Shown here in pieces: positions 8,112-15,852 of a DNA stretch of 64,000 nucleotides (its first letter is position 1; each line of letters begins with the position of its first letter). Both the position numbers and the translations under genes were made by a program. The DNA comes from CAZVWQ01 sp964631275 (lineage in GTDB: Bacteria; Patescibacteriota; JACMRA01). Under the pieces are notes generated by a model. It was not told the origin of the DNA. It saw only the letters and a list, made by a program, of their open reading frames with translations, and searched no databases. The stretch is taken from NCBI GenBank assembly GCA_964631275.1, contig CAZVWQ010000004.1, positions 24,818-88,817 of the forward strand. The letters are read 5' to 3'.

Positions 8112-8224
8112 TATACCCCTTCCACTATCTTTGCGGTAATTACCCGTTAGAATTATGCTTATAATAAAAGAATTTATTTGCTTATAAAGAGCCAAATCTA
8201 GGGTAATAGTAAACGGATTGGGTA
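8112..8224 (+). repeat. TATACCC-family dispersed repeat
   Basis: Starts TATACCCCTT, contains GGTAATTACCCGTTAGAATT and GCCAAATCTAGGGTAATAGT, then AAACGGATTGGGTA. It lies 90 bp upstream of the sigma-TsaE gene, so it may carry or displace promoter sequence. Confidence 0.85.
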
Positions 8225-8313
8225 AAATATTACTAGACTGACCTGAACTTTAGCTAAATTATATACTAAAACTTATACTAAAACTTTAAATTTTAAATTA
8301 ACATAACCCCTCT

Positions 8314-10551
8314 GTGTCAAGAAAATCTATTGCTGCCATCCTAAAAGACAAACAAACTGACGATGACAAAGAAAAGAAAAAAACCAAAAAATCCTCGGCT
8401 GATCGTAAAAGATTAACGATTGGTTCGGCTAAAGTTTCCAAAGCTAAGATTCCTAAGATAACTAAGATCTTCAAGAGGAACTCTAGTCCTGAAGAAATCG
8501 AAAAAAGGAAAAAAAAGGCTACTGAAGATTTAGAGAAAGCTAATAAAAAAATTACAAAAAAAGGAAAAAAAAGTAGAGGAAAAGATTTTTTGGATGATGA
8601 TTATGTAGAAACTAAGCCAGAGAAGGCTAAAGAACTCGTAACCCGAAAAGGTATCCTGGGCCTGAATTTGATATCTACGTCAGAGATGAATCGAGAATTA
8701 GCTCTCCAAGATGATAGTATCGAACAGAGAGGTACTCGTCGTTATCGTGTGACTGACGATGGTGTAAAAATAAAAATGAAAAAAGTCAGTAAAAAAAGAA
8801 CAAGTAAAAATAAAAGCAAAAAACTAAAGAAATTTATTGACAGTGAGGGGGAGTTGTATAGTGCTTTCCAAGCTCAGACTTTGAGTATGAAGACTAAAAT
8901 CGTAGAGGCTATTAAGCAAGGAGTGCAAAGAGGTTTTATTACCGAGGACGAGCTTTTGTACTTGATACCTAGACCAGAAAAAGACCTCGAACTTTTAGAG
9001 GATATTTTTGCTTTAGCTGAAGATTCTGGAGCCCCAGTTAGTTTTGAGAATACCTTGGACAACCTGTGGAGCGAGTTTGATGAGCAAGTTGAAGCAGAAG
9101 AAAGAGAATTAGCTCAAAAATTATCTGGAAACTTAGCTGGAGATATTGGAGGTAAAAACCTTAGCGATGATGCAGTTCAGAATTATATTAGAGATATTTC
9201 TAGATACCCACTACTAAACAAAGAGCAAGAAGTAGAATTAGCTAAAAGAATTGAACAAGGAGATCAAGCTGGTAAGAGAGAACTTAATAATGCTAACTTA
9301 AGACTCGTAGTTCACGCAGCTAAAAAATACATGGGTCGTAATTTAGCTTTTTTGGATTTGATCCAAGAAGGAAATATCGGGCTTCTTAGAGCAGTAGAAA
9401 AATTCGACTGGAGAAGAGGGTATAAATTTTCAACTTATGCTAGCTATTGGATTGAGCAAAGTATTCGTAGAGCTTTAGCTGACCAGAGTAGGCCAGTTAG
9501 ATTGCCAGTTCATGTAGAAGAAAAACTTAATAGATTCCGTAGAGAAAAAAGAGGCATGATTGACGAATTGGGTAGAGAGCCTACAGATGATGAATTAGCT
9601 GAAAAATTAGAAATAGACTTGGATACTGTTTATTATTTTAAACGTATCGCTCAAGATACTGTTTCTATTGATACTATGATCGGACATAGTGAAGATAGCG
9701 ATACTCAGATGGTAGAAATGATTGAAGATGACAACACTAGCCAACCAATTGATGTAGCCTCTAATCGGATTTTAAGATCTCATGTCATTAAGATAATTAA
9801 TGAATGCCTAGAACCAAGAGAGAAAAAAGTGATTTTACTTAGATTTGGACTTGATGGAACCGGAATTGCTCACACCTTAGAAGAGATTGGAGAAGTATTT
9901 CATGTAACTAGAGAAAGAGTCAGGCAGATCGAGGAAGTCGCTCTAAACAAAGTCAGGGAACATCCTGACAGCTACAAACTAGTTGATTTCTTAGAAGGTA
10001 TTAATCCGCAGACTTTGTCGCCAACCACTGAGGAAGACGAAATGGCTAAGATGAGAGAGATTCCATATAATAAAAAGATCAGCTCTGAAAGAGTAGTGCA
10101 AATGGTTTATAATCAAATTTTGAATAATGATTGCTCTTTATTCTTTTTACGTGGAGAAATGGGAACAGGTAAAACTACTCTAGTTCAACAAATTGGTAAA
10201 AAAATTGATCTAGAAACCGAACCAACCTCTCCAACTTTTTCTTTACTCCAAAAATATACAATCAAAGATTCTAGTATAATCAAAAAAGCTAATAATTTTG
10301 AGAGGGTTGCTCATCTTGACTTGCATAGGCTAAAGTCAGCTAAAAACCTAAAAGAAGAAGATAAAAATTGGATCGAAGAAGAATTAATTGAAACTTCTAG
10401 TATAATCTTTGTAGAGTGGCCAGATAAGCTACTTAGAGACAAGCCATTTATGCAATTTTTGGGTAGGCATAGTCTTTTGATTGATTGTAAAATTGGTAAA
10501 AAGAAAGATTGGTATTACAGAATAAAAAAAGTAGAGCTAGATAAAATCTAA
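8314..10551 (+). CDS. primary sigma factor (RpoD/SigA) fused to TsaE
   Basis: A single 745-residue frame encodes two normally separate proteins. Residues 1-190 are a Lys-rich extension. About 190-245 resemble sigma region 1.1. Region 1.2/2 follows (DAVQNYIRDISRYPLL; NLRLVVHAAKKYMGRNLAFLDLIQEGNIGL; FDWRRGYKFSTYASYWIEQSIRRAL), then region 3 and region 4 with VTRERVRQIEEVALNKVREH, the -35 recognition helix. After a short linker, about 575-745 form TsaE, the ATPase of tRNA t6A synthesis: LRGEMGTGKTTLVQQIGKK (Walker A), SPTFSLLQKYT, HLDLHRL and FVEWPDKL. It starts at GTG without a Shine-Dalgarno. No stop, frameshift or internal gap separates the halves, though an internal start at ATG 10041 is possible. 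Confidence 0.93.
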   Translation: MSRKSIAAILKDKQTDDDKEKKKTKKSSADRKRLTIGSAKVSKAKIPKITKIFKRNSSPEEIEKRKKKATEDLEKANKKITKKGKKSRGKDFLDDDYVETKPEKAKELVTRKGILGLNLISTSEMNRELALQDDSIEQRGTRRYRVTDDGVKIKMKKVSKKRTSKNKSKKLKKFIDSEGELYSAFQAQTLSMKTKIVEAIKQGVQRGFITEDELLYLIPRPEKDLELLEDIFALAEDSGAPVSFENTLDNLWSEFDEQVEAEERELAQKLSGNLAGDIGGKNLSDDAVQNYIRDISRYPLLNKEQEVELAKRIEQGDQAGKRELNNANLRLVVHAAKKYMGRNLAFLDLIQEGNIGLLRAVEKFDWRRGYKFSTYASYWIEQSIRRALADQSRPVRLPVHVEEKLNRFRREKRGMIDELGREPTDDELAEKLEIDLDTVYYFKRIAQDTVSIDTMIGHSEDSDTQMVEMIEDDNTSQPIDVASNRILRSHVIKIINECLEPREKKVILLRFGLDGTGIAHTLEEIGEVFHVTRERVRQIEEVALNKVREHPDSYKLVDFLEGINPQTLSPTTEEDEMAKMREIPYNKKISSERVVQMVYNQILNNDCSLFFLRGEMGTGKTTLVQQIGKKIDLETEPTSPTFSLLQKYTIKDSSIIKKANNFERVAHLDLHRLKSAKNLKEEDKNWIEEELIETSSIIFVEWPDKLLRDKPFMQFLGRHSLLIDCKIGKKKDWYYRIKKVELDKI

Positions 10552-10654
10552 ATTTTGTTTTTAAATATTTACCTTAAGTAAGAGACTAGTCTTACCTCAA
10601 AATAAGCTCAAAATAAGTAGTTTCTTCCTTGAAATAAACAAAAATTAATTATTT

Positions 10655-10856
10655 TATACCCTTTGAGCTAATCGTTATGGTAATTACTGTTAAGAATTTA
10701 TCTTAAATTAAGATTTATTTGCTTATAAAAGCTAAATTTAGGGTAATAATAATCATGTCTCAAAACCTATTTTACTACTGGTTAATCCCTTTTTATAGGA
10801 TCATAAGTTTTGTAAATTTGAGTTATGGGATAAGACTAATAAACGGATTGGCTATA
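10655..10856 (+). repeat. TATACCC-family repeat interrupted by a second element
   Basis: The left part (10655-10753) runs from TATACCCTTTGAGCTAATCG to TTTAGGGTAATAATAAT, and the right part (10838-10856) continues the family sequence as AATAAACGGATTGGCTATA. Between them sits a GTCTCA-type element. The outer element is therefore split by insertion, direct evidence that the inner family has moved. Confidence 0.8.
10754..10837 (+). repeat. GTCTCA-type repeat nested in a TATACCC repeat
   Basis: Runs from CATGTCTCAAAACCTATTTT through GTTTTGTAAATTTGAGTTAT to GGGATAAGACT. It is the reverse orientation of the copy at 3674-3766. Short AAT/AATA sequences flank both sides and may be a small target duplication, though the exact length cannot be fixed by eye. 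Confidence 0.8.
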
Positions 10857-10897
10857 AATTCGGAAATTGTGTAAAACTAAAATAGAGATCAACCATA

Positions 10898-10928
10898 CAA
10901 AAAGCCCCTTGTGGGGCTAGAATTTTTT
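10898..10928. terminator. bidirectional intrinsic terminator
   Basis: A perfect stem AGCCCC-TTGT-GGGGCT at 10903-10918. Plus side: TAGAATTTTTT follows, about 350 bp after the sigma-TsaE gene. Minus side: CTTTTTGT follows, about 160 bp after the gene ending at 11082. It can serve both convergent genes. Confidence 0.75.
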
Positions 10929-11081
10929 GGGCTAGAATGGAATAAACTTACTTGCAGTAAAGCTGTTTAACCTCTAATTAAAAACAATAATTCAGAATTT
11001 TTAAAAACTTACAATTTCTAATTTTTTGTTTACTCAATCAAACGAATAAAAATTTCAGTGCAGGAGGTCTAATGTTTTAAA

Positions 11082-11738
11082 TTATCTTCTTAGCACTCTT
11101 TTTGCATGACCTCTATTACCTTTTGGTAAGAGTTCAACTTCTTCACCTTCGGCAACTTGCTCTAGAGCTTTTTCGTAAGCTTTATCAATCATCTTATCAG
11201 TTAGTTTAAAATCTTTAGCTGGAGCATCTTCAGGTCTGTTAGCTTGAATAAATTCCTGAGCTTCTAGGAGAGTAGCAGTAAAGGCTTCTTTATCTTCGTT
11301 TTGGGCAGCAGTTGTTAATTCATCTTGAAAAACATCCAACTGTGCTTTGTTAGCCACAAGCTCCTGAAAGTCTTCTTCTGATTGAATTTCTTTAAATTTC
11401 CTTGGAACTCTTTCTAGGCCGTCTACAGCTTCTTGGAAGGCAGTATAATCTCCATTTTCTATGGCAGATTCTATTGTTTGCTTAGATTTATATTTTGCTT
11501 GAATTTCAGCAAATTTTTCTTCATTAAGATTTTCCGCTCTTCTTTGAGCTCTTTTATTACCTTTATCGATAATTGCTTGTCTAAATGCTTCAATATCTCC
11601 AGATTCAATAGCTGCTGTAGCTTCATCGTTATTAATTAATCCATTTGCACTACTAGTTACAGTTAAACCAGCAATGATCCCTGCACCTAGAACACTAAGT
11701 ACAGTAATTCCAGTTAATAATTGAGTTTTCTTAGTCAT
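11082..11738 (-). CDS. secreted or anchored protein with three GD-AF helical repeats
   Basis: A 218-residue protein. An N-terminal hydrophobic segment (LLTGITVLSVLGAGIIAGLTVTSS, about residues 7-30) acts as a signal peptide or anchor. The rest is charged and helical. Three related motifs recur: AIESGDIEAFRQAI (about 43-56), AIENGDYTAFQEAV (about 92-105) and AAQNEDKEAFTATL (about 143-156). The tail is basic (KGNRGHAKRVLRR). The repeat pattern is familiar from small secreted proteins of CPR bacteria, but I know no function. The gene is transcribed alone and ends before the strong terminator at 10903. Confidence 0.65.
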   Translation of the reverse strand: MTKKTQLLTGITVLSVLGAGIIAGLTVTSSANGLINNDEATAAIESGDIEAFRQAIIDKGNKRAQRRAENLNEEKFAEIQAKYKSKQTIESAIENGDYTAFQEAVDGLERVPRKFKEIQSEEDFQELVANKAQLDVFQDELTTAAQNEDKEAFTATLLEAQEFIQANRPEDAPAKDFKLTDKMIDKAYEKALEQVAEGEEVELLPKGNRGHAKRVLRR

Positions 11739-11781
11739 AATATTTTGGTTATAGTTATAATTTTATTAATTGTTTTGTTGA

Positions 11782-11823
11782 ATCGAAGTGTTGAGTATGG
11801 GCCCAGTCTCTAAGCTTCGTTCA
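11782..11823 (-). promoter_or_regulatory. possible structured leader upstream of the secreted repeat protein
   Basis: GAATCGAAG and CTTCGTTC can pair around an inner GAG/CTC helix and the palindrome TGGGCCCA. The structure lies about 45-85 bp upstream of the start codon at 11738 and, if transcribed, would fold in the 5' leader. No riboswitch class is recognised. Confidence 0.3.
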
Positions 11824-11970
11824 TACACCCTTACCGCTAATCGTTATGCCATTAGCCTTGTTAAGAATTCTTTTTAAACAAGGAACTTGTTTCTTGTAAG
11901 GAGAGAATTTTCAGGTTTCCTGAAATCTATTTATTTAGGATGGCTTAGGGAGAATAACGGTTTGGGTATA
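11822..11970 (+). repeat. diverged TATACCC-family repeat
   Basis: Starts ATACACCCTTACCGCTAATC and ends AACGGTTTGGGTATA. The interior has diverged and contains a perfect hairpin TTTCAGG-TTT-CCTGAAA. It is longer than the typical copy. Confidence 0.65.
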
Positions 11971-12004
11971 AGTATTACAACCAAGATCAAAAAAGGTTAC
12001 AGCT

Positions 12005-12210
12005 TATACCCTTTACACTAATCGTTACGGTAATTCGTTAAGGAAAATAAGGGATTTATAGCGAAATTGTATTTAATTTAGATAACTTAGTTAGTAAAAA
12101 TATTATTTAAATGAACTTTTTAAGAAACAAAATGTCTAGGTTAAATATAGACTAGCTATATTTGCCTATGAAGAGCTAAATTTAGAGTAATAGTAAATGA
12201 ATTGGCTATA
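12005..12210 (+). repeat. TATACCC-family repeat with enlarged interior
   Basis: Starts TATACCCTTTACACTAATCG and ends AATTGGCTATA, with GAAGAGCTAAATTTAGAGTA near the right end. About 90 bp of extra AT-rich sequence lies in the middle. It follows the previous copy by only 35 bp. Confidence 0.7.
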
Positions 12211-12296
12211 GTTTATACTTCTAAAATAGTTTATACTGATTTTTCCTAAATCTTATGGCTTAATTTCTGATTTGCCCTTTATCAATAGATTTCATC

Positions 12297-12324
12297 AAAA
12301 AACACTTGATTTGCGGAAGAGTTT
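12297..12324 (+). repeat. 28-bp inverted repeat, left arm
   Basis: All 28 bases (core CACTTGATTTGCGGAAGAG) are the exact reverse complement of 14778-14805. The pair encloses the genes at 12414-12947 and 13548-14669 and their gaps, about 2.5 kb. It contains the GCGGAAG end of the CTTCCGCA element family. Confidence 0.85.
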
Positions 12325-12413
12325 GTGGAAACTTGCCACTTTTACTTTGCTTAATAAATTTTTTTTGAAAGGTTTTGCATGATCAATTTTTGATTAGTTT
12401 TAAGGAGGTTGTA

Positions 12414-12947
12414 TTAGCAGGCTATATAAAAATTCAAGTCTGGAAATTCAGCCAAAATTGAATCTAGTTTTGATTGATTTTTTGTTTTATTAAAAATAAA
12501 GTTACTTGCCCTGTAGCCTGAATAATAATTGATTATATCTAGTGTTTTTTCTTTTTCTTCATTTTCGTGAGACGCTAAAAGTGCTGGATCTTGATCTAAC
12601 TGTAAATATAAACAAATTTTTGACTGGGGATAAACAGCTAATAAATCTTTAGTCACGTCTGGGTCTTCTAGCAATAGATCTTCAATTATAACTTTGTCAG
12701 CTCCATACCCAAAAGCCAATTCTACTTCTTCTCTATTTTTTGCGTTTGAGTGGAACCAAATTTCAATTTGGCTTAAGTTTTTTATTTTTTCCAAATAAAA
12801 GTATTTATCTGTGGAATCTTTATTAAAATTTTCTGAATCTTTAATAATCAGAACTGACTCGTCTTTGTAAGCAGTTAATAGCTCCTCTAAATCCTGATCT
12901 TTAGTTAGATTGATTAATTTAATTGTTTGAGTCTTTTGATTGTTCAC
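12414..12947 (-). CDS. HisA/HisF-like half-barrel protein, function unknown
   Basis: A 177-residue soluble protein starting at GTG. The middle reads IEIWFHSNAKNREEVELAFG then YGADKVIIEDLLLEDPDVTKDLLAVYPQSKICLYLQLD. This follows the layout of the HisA beta-alpha unit, in which a strand with Gly-Gly-Ile-Arg is followed by a helix, then AGADRVIIGT.AL.NP, a helix, and a strand ending in D. The phosphate-binding glycines are missing (FHSNAK, IIEDLL), and the protein is shorter than HisA (about 240). No other his genes are near. I infer a decayed or repurposed TIM-barrel fragment; the match is weak. Confidence 0.4.
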   Translation of the reverse strand: MNNQKTQTIKLINLTKDQDLEELLTAYKDESVLIIKDSENFNKDSTDKYFYLEKIKNLSQIEIWFHSNAKNREEVELAFGYGADKVIIEDLLLEDPDVTKDLLAVYPQSKICLYLQLDQDPALLASHENEEKEKTLDIINYYSGYRASNFIFNKTKNQSKLDSILAEFPDLNFYIAC

Positions 12948-13547
12948 GAATCAGTTGTTATTTTTTAAAATTTTTTATTTTTATAGTTCCCGCACAAATA
13001 CTATATTTAGTATTTTGAATATAGATTTATATCAATTTAAATAAAACTTAAATTATACTGGTTTCGTAGTCAAATTTGATAACAGGCAGACTTAGTTCAA
13101 TTTTGAAGCTATTTTATGGCTTTTTAAAATTCAAAAATGTTAATTTAGAAGTGAATTTAGCATAGAAGATATTTGATTACCTGTCTTTTTAAATAAATAT
13201 TTTTAACTTTTAGTTGTTTCAAAAATCGTAATTTATAGTTGTTTCTAACCTAATCTTTTAAATTTTTTTATTCAAAATCAGCTATAAACCATTTTTAATT
13301 TTTAGTTCTATACTCAAATTAGGACTTTTTGAATTTTTGAAGACGTCTTTTTGATATTTCAAAGCCTCCGCAAAAAATCAATTTTACTCCTAAATGTAGA
13401 TATTTTATCGTCAAATTTACTATATTTAGTATTTTTCTTAGAAAACTGCGGAAGTTTTAATTTATTTAAACCTAACTGTAACCCAAACCTAGACTATAAA
13501 AAACTAAAATTTGCTTTGCGATGAGTATAAAAGTCCTTGAGATAAGT
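12948..13547. other. gene-free gap with diverged repeats
   Basis: Bases 13058-13330 resemble the 407-bp repeat at low similarity (GTCAAATTTGATAAC, then AGTTCAATTTTGAAG, then GTCTTTTTAAATAAATATTT). The CTTCCGCA-type element at 13365-13454 follows. No ORF is visible. Confidence 0.55.
13365..13454. repeat. element with CCTCCGCA/TGCGGAAG ends
   Basis: A 90-bp unit begins CCTCCGCA and ends TGCGGAAG. The interior contains CTAAATGTAG and ACTATATTTAGTATTTTTCT, parallel to the 80-bp unit at 3595-3674. One mismatch separates the two ends. Confidence 0.65.
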
Positions 13548-14669
13548 TTATTCTTTGTTTTTAGGTTTAGTTTTTGATTTTCTATAAAAAATAAATCCAG
13601 CACTAGAACAAATTATAACTATAGTTCCAATTAATAACCAAATATTACTAAAGATTACTCCAATCAGGATGGTAACAAAACTTAGTACTAAAGCCACAAC
13701 AAAAGTAATAATACCGATAATACCTCTACTAAGGTTTCCAAGAAAAGGAATCACGTCTGCAATTACACTTAAGGGTGCCAGGATAGACTGCAAACCAAAC
13801 CACATCATCAAAAAACCAACTACTCTTAACACCCAAGTCATAGTTTTATGCTCGTTTTTTAAAGAAGAAACTGCCTGATCTTTATCTCCAGGTCTTAGAG
13901 TGTATAAGCTTTTTCCATTTTCTGCAGTATATCTTTTGATTTCTTGAGCATCTTTTTTACCGAACAAGGTTACTTCAGAGTTAGGCCTAGATACTTCGTA
14001 AGAAATTCTAATATCGCCTATCTGAGGGTTATTAAGATTGTTAGCACCTTTGAATATATAGTTATTTTCTATAATATAGCCTTCTTGTAAATTAACTAAA
14101 TCAGAATCTAAAAAAAGCTTATCCATACTTGGATAACCAGCGTTAGAAGGGTTAAATTGATAAATTCCAAGTTTTGCTTCACTAGCTTCTATAGTTTCAG
14201 AACTAAAGGGTAATTTTGGGTTAGGAATTTGCGGAGTTTCTTTAAATTTACTAGAATCTTGTGGATTATTTGTCCACCCTGTAGTATAGGTATAGGTGGT
14301 AGTTGTCTCTTGAGTACCACCTAGATTGGTTTGTGTGTTCGAATCTACGTTTTCAATTGTAGCAAAAATCTCTACGTTTCTTCTAATTGCTAGGTATTTG
14401 TCAGAGACCAAGAATAAACCGTCTGCAATCTGTTGAGTCATTTCTATTTCGCCAGTAACTGCTACCAACTCTCCTTGATTGTCAGTAGATTGCTGGGTAG
14501 CAGATATTTCTACCGCCTCTCTAGCTAAAATAGAATTATCAAACCTTCCTTCATTCCAAAAGAGTACTCCAAAGGAAACAATAAACAAGATCAGACCAAA
14601 AATTATACCTCCAATAGAGTTAAAAAATCTCTGAAAAATATTTTTCGAAGTAGTTTCTGTATAAGCCAT
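13548..14669 (-). CDS. TMEM43 (LUMA) family membrane protein
   Basis: A 373-residue membrane protein of the TMEM43 family (DUF1625). One N-terminal span (about residues 17-34, GIIFGLILFIVSFGVLFWNE, with the family's WNEGR) is followed by a long soluble domain of about 240 residues. That domain includes VAVTGEIEMTQQIADGLF, LAIRRNVEIFATIE, NPQIGDIRISYEVSRP and EVTLFGKK. A C-terminal cluster of three to four spans follows (about 278-365, including WVLRVVGFLMMWFGLQSIL). The human homologue sits in the inner nuclear membrane; the bacterial role is not known. Single gene with no operon partner. Confidence 0.85.
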   Translation of the reverse strand: MAYTETTSKNIFQRFFNSIGGIIFGLILFIVSFGVLFWNEGRFDNSILAREAVEISATQQSTDNQGELVAVTGEIEMTQQIADGLFLVSDKYLAIRRNVEIFATIENVDSNTQTNLGGTQETTTTYTYTTGWTNNPQDSSKFKETPQIPNPKLPFSSETIEASEAKLGIYQFNPSNAGYPSMDKLFLDSDLVNLQEGYIIENNYIFKGANNLNNPQIGDIRISYEVSRPNSEVTLFGKKDAQEIKRYTAENGKSLYTLRPGDKDQAVSSLKNEHKTMTWVLRVVGFLMMWFGLQSILAPLSVIADVIPFLGNLSRGIIGIITFVVALVLSFVTILIGVIFSNIWLLIGTIVIICSSAGFIFYRKSKTKPKNKE

Positions 14670-15243
14670 GTGATTCCTAAAAAATTATTTATTTTTAATA
14701 TGTACAAATTTAAATGTTTTAGCAATTTATTGCTTTGCTATGTAGCCATATTTTTATTTGTATAGTTGATCTATACTAAACTCTTCCGCAAATCAAGTGT
14801 TTTTTCAGATTTACAAAACTTTGATCCTATAAAATAATTATACTCAATTTAGTTTCAAAATTTAGATTTTTTAATCTTAAAAGGCTACAAAATACCTTTA
14901 AAATAGAATTAAGTTTAGCTTTGGTGTTAAATTTGGCTATGAAATGGTATAATAGTCAACCTAAAAATAGTTTTTGAGACAATTTTTTAGTCTTTTTAAA
15001 CAAATATTTTTAACTTTCTGTTATTCAAAAATTGTAATTTAGAGCTGATCTTAAGCTAAGATTTAGATTTTTTTGTTCAAAATTAAATACAAGTAATTTC
15101 TTTATTTTTACTTTAAATTGGTAAAAAATTTCAAATATACTAAACTATTAACTACTCAGTGAGCTTTTTTGACTGTGTTTTTTTATTTAATCAAACTAAA
15201 ATCTTCAGTTAAATCATAATTTAGTTAGCATTTGGGTATAGTT
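14670..15243. other. gap made almost entirely of repeats
   Basis: Contains the right arm of the 28-bp inverted repeat (14778-14805), a short piece of the GTCTCA family (14806-14835, CAGATTTACAAAACTTTGAT) and the left arm of the 407-bp inverted repeat (14839-15245). Confidence 0.8.
14778..14805 (-). repeat. 28-bp inverted repeat, right arm
   Basis: Exact reverse complement of 12297-12324 over 28 bases. It lies 33 bp left of the 407-bp inverted repeat. Confidence 0.85.
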
Positions 15244-15245
15244 CT
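14839..15245 (+). repeat. 407-bp perfect inverted repeat, left arm
   Basis: I compared this stretch line by line with the reverse complement of 18819-19225 and found no difference over 407 bp; both arms have the same length. The unit begins TATACTCAATTTAG and ends GGGTATAGTTCT, so its termini carry the TATACYC motif shared by the other repeats. It has no ORF. The right end reaches the last codon and stop of the nusB-like gene, so that gene's 3' end lies inside the repeat. Confidence 0.95.
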
Positions 15246-15651
15246 ATAATTTAACCAAAATAGCATGAATTAACGAAGCATTCTGCCTATCAATATAAGA
15301 CTGACAGAATTTAACATATTTATTAATCAAAGCTGTTCTTTGTTCTGTGAATCCTTCTTTAAGCATATCAACCTCATACAAAAAGGTAAGCAATACTGCT
15401 TGCGAAAGAGGGTAAGTTTTATTCCAATTCTGTAAATATTTCTCTAGCCTAGAGATGCTTTCGAGGTATTTAGAGTGTATATTTTTTAGATCTTTTTTTA
15501 GATTTAATTCTACTTTTTTGTCTAGTGATGAATATCCATCATCTAACCAAAACTCTTCGGTAATTAACAAAAAATTATCTGGGTCATAAGTATTAATTAG
15601 TTTTTGATAAACTAAAGAAATTAAAGAGTTACGATATTTCTTAGTCCACAT
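15244..15651 (-). CDS. nusB: NusB-like protein coupled to rpmF
   Basis: A 135-residue helical protein. NusB is an RNA-binding antitermination factor working with NusE/S10 on rRNA transcripts. The C-terminal half fits NusB: PLSQAVLLTFLYEVDMLKEGFTEQRTALINKYVKFCQSYIDRQNASLIHAILVKL, with the usual E-x(6-9)-ALINEYV and N-x-x-L/F-[IV]-x-[AG]-[IV]-L-x-K-L pattern. The N-terminus WTKKYRNSLISLVYQKL fits helix 1. A frame starting further upstream at 15699 overlaps rpmF. I place the start at 15651, where TGATG overlaps the rpmF stop, giving translational coupling. The last codons fall within the 407-bp repeat. Confidence 0.65.
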   Translation of the reverse strand: MWTKKYRNSLISLVYQKLINTYDPDNFLLITEEFWLDDGYSSLDKKVELNLKKDLKNIHSKYLESISRLEKYLQNWNKTYPLSQAVLLTFLYEVDMLKEGFTEQRTALINKYVKFCQSYIDRQNASLIHAILVKL

Positions 15652-15842
15652 CAAGTTGCAAACTTTATAAGAATTTTTTTGCCTCGATAAAAACCGCAAC
15701 TAGCACAGACCATGTGAGGCATTACTTTGGCACCGCAATTAGAGCATTTAGCTAGTTGTTTGAGTTCAACTTGCCCATGACCTGGAGCTTTACGTCTGTT
15801 ATTTCTTCTTCTTTTGGTTAGTCTTTTTTTTGGTACAGCCAT
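15651..15842 (-). CDS. rpmF: 50S ribosomal protein L32
   Basis: A 63-residue ribosomal protein with the L32 start MAVPKKRLTKRRRNNRRK and a zinc-binding pair of CxxC motifs (CSNCGAKVMPHMVCASCGFYRGK). It lies 10 bp after rpmA in the same transcript. The stop is TGA overlapping the ATG of the next gene, which shows UGA works as a stop here. Confidence 0.96.
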   Translation of the reverse strand: MAVPKKRLTKRRRNNRRKAPGHGQVELKQLAKCSNCGAKVMPHMVCASCGFYRGKKILIKFAT

Positions 15843-15852
15843 AATCTAATTG

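Noticed and set aside
11063..11078. AGGAGGTCTAATG on the plus strand, an ideal Shine-Dalgarno and start
   Set aside because: The frame is ATG TTT TAA, two codons. It lies just outside the 3' end of a minus-strand gene and has no visible function.
12401..12410. AAGGAGGTT on the plus strand
   Set aside because: No start codon with an open frame follows; the site is at the end of a minus-strand gene.
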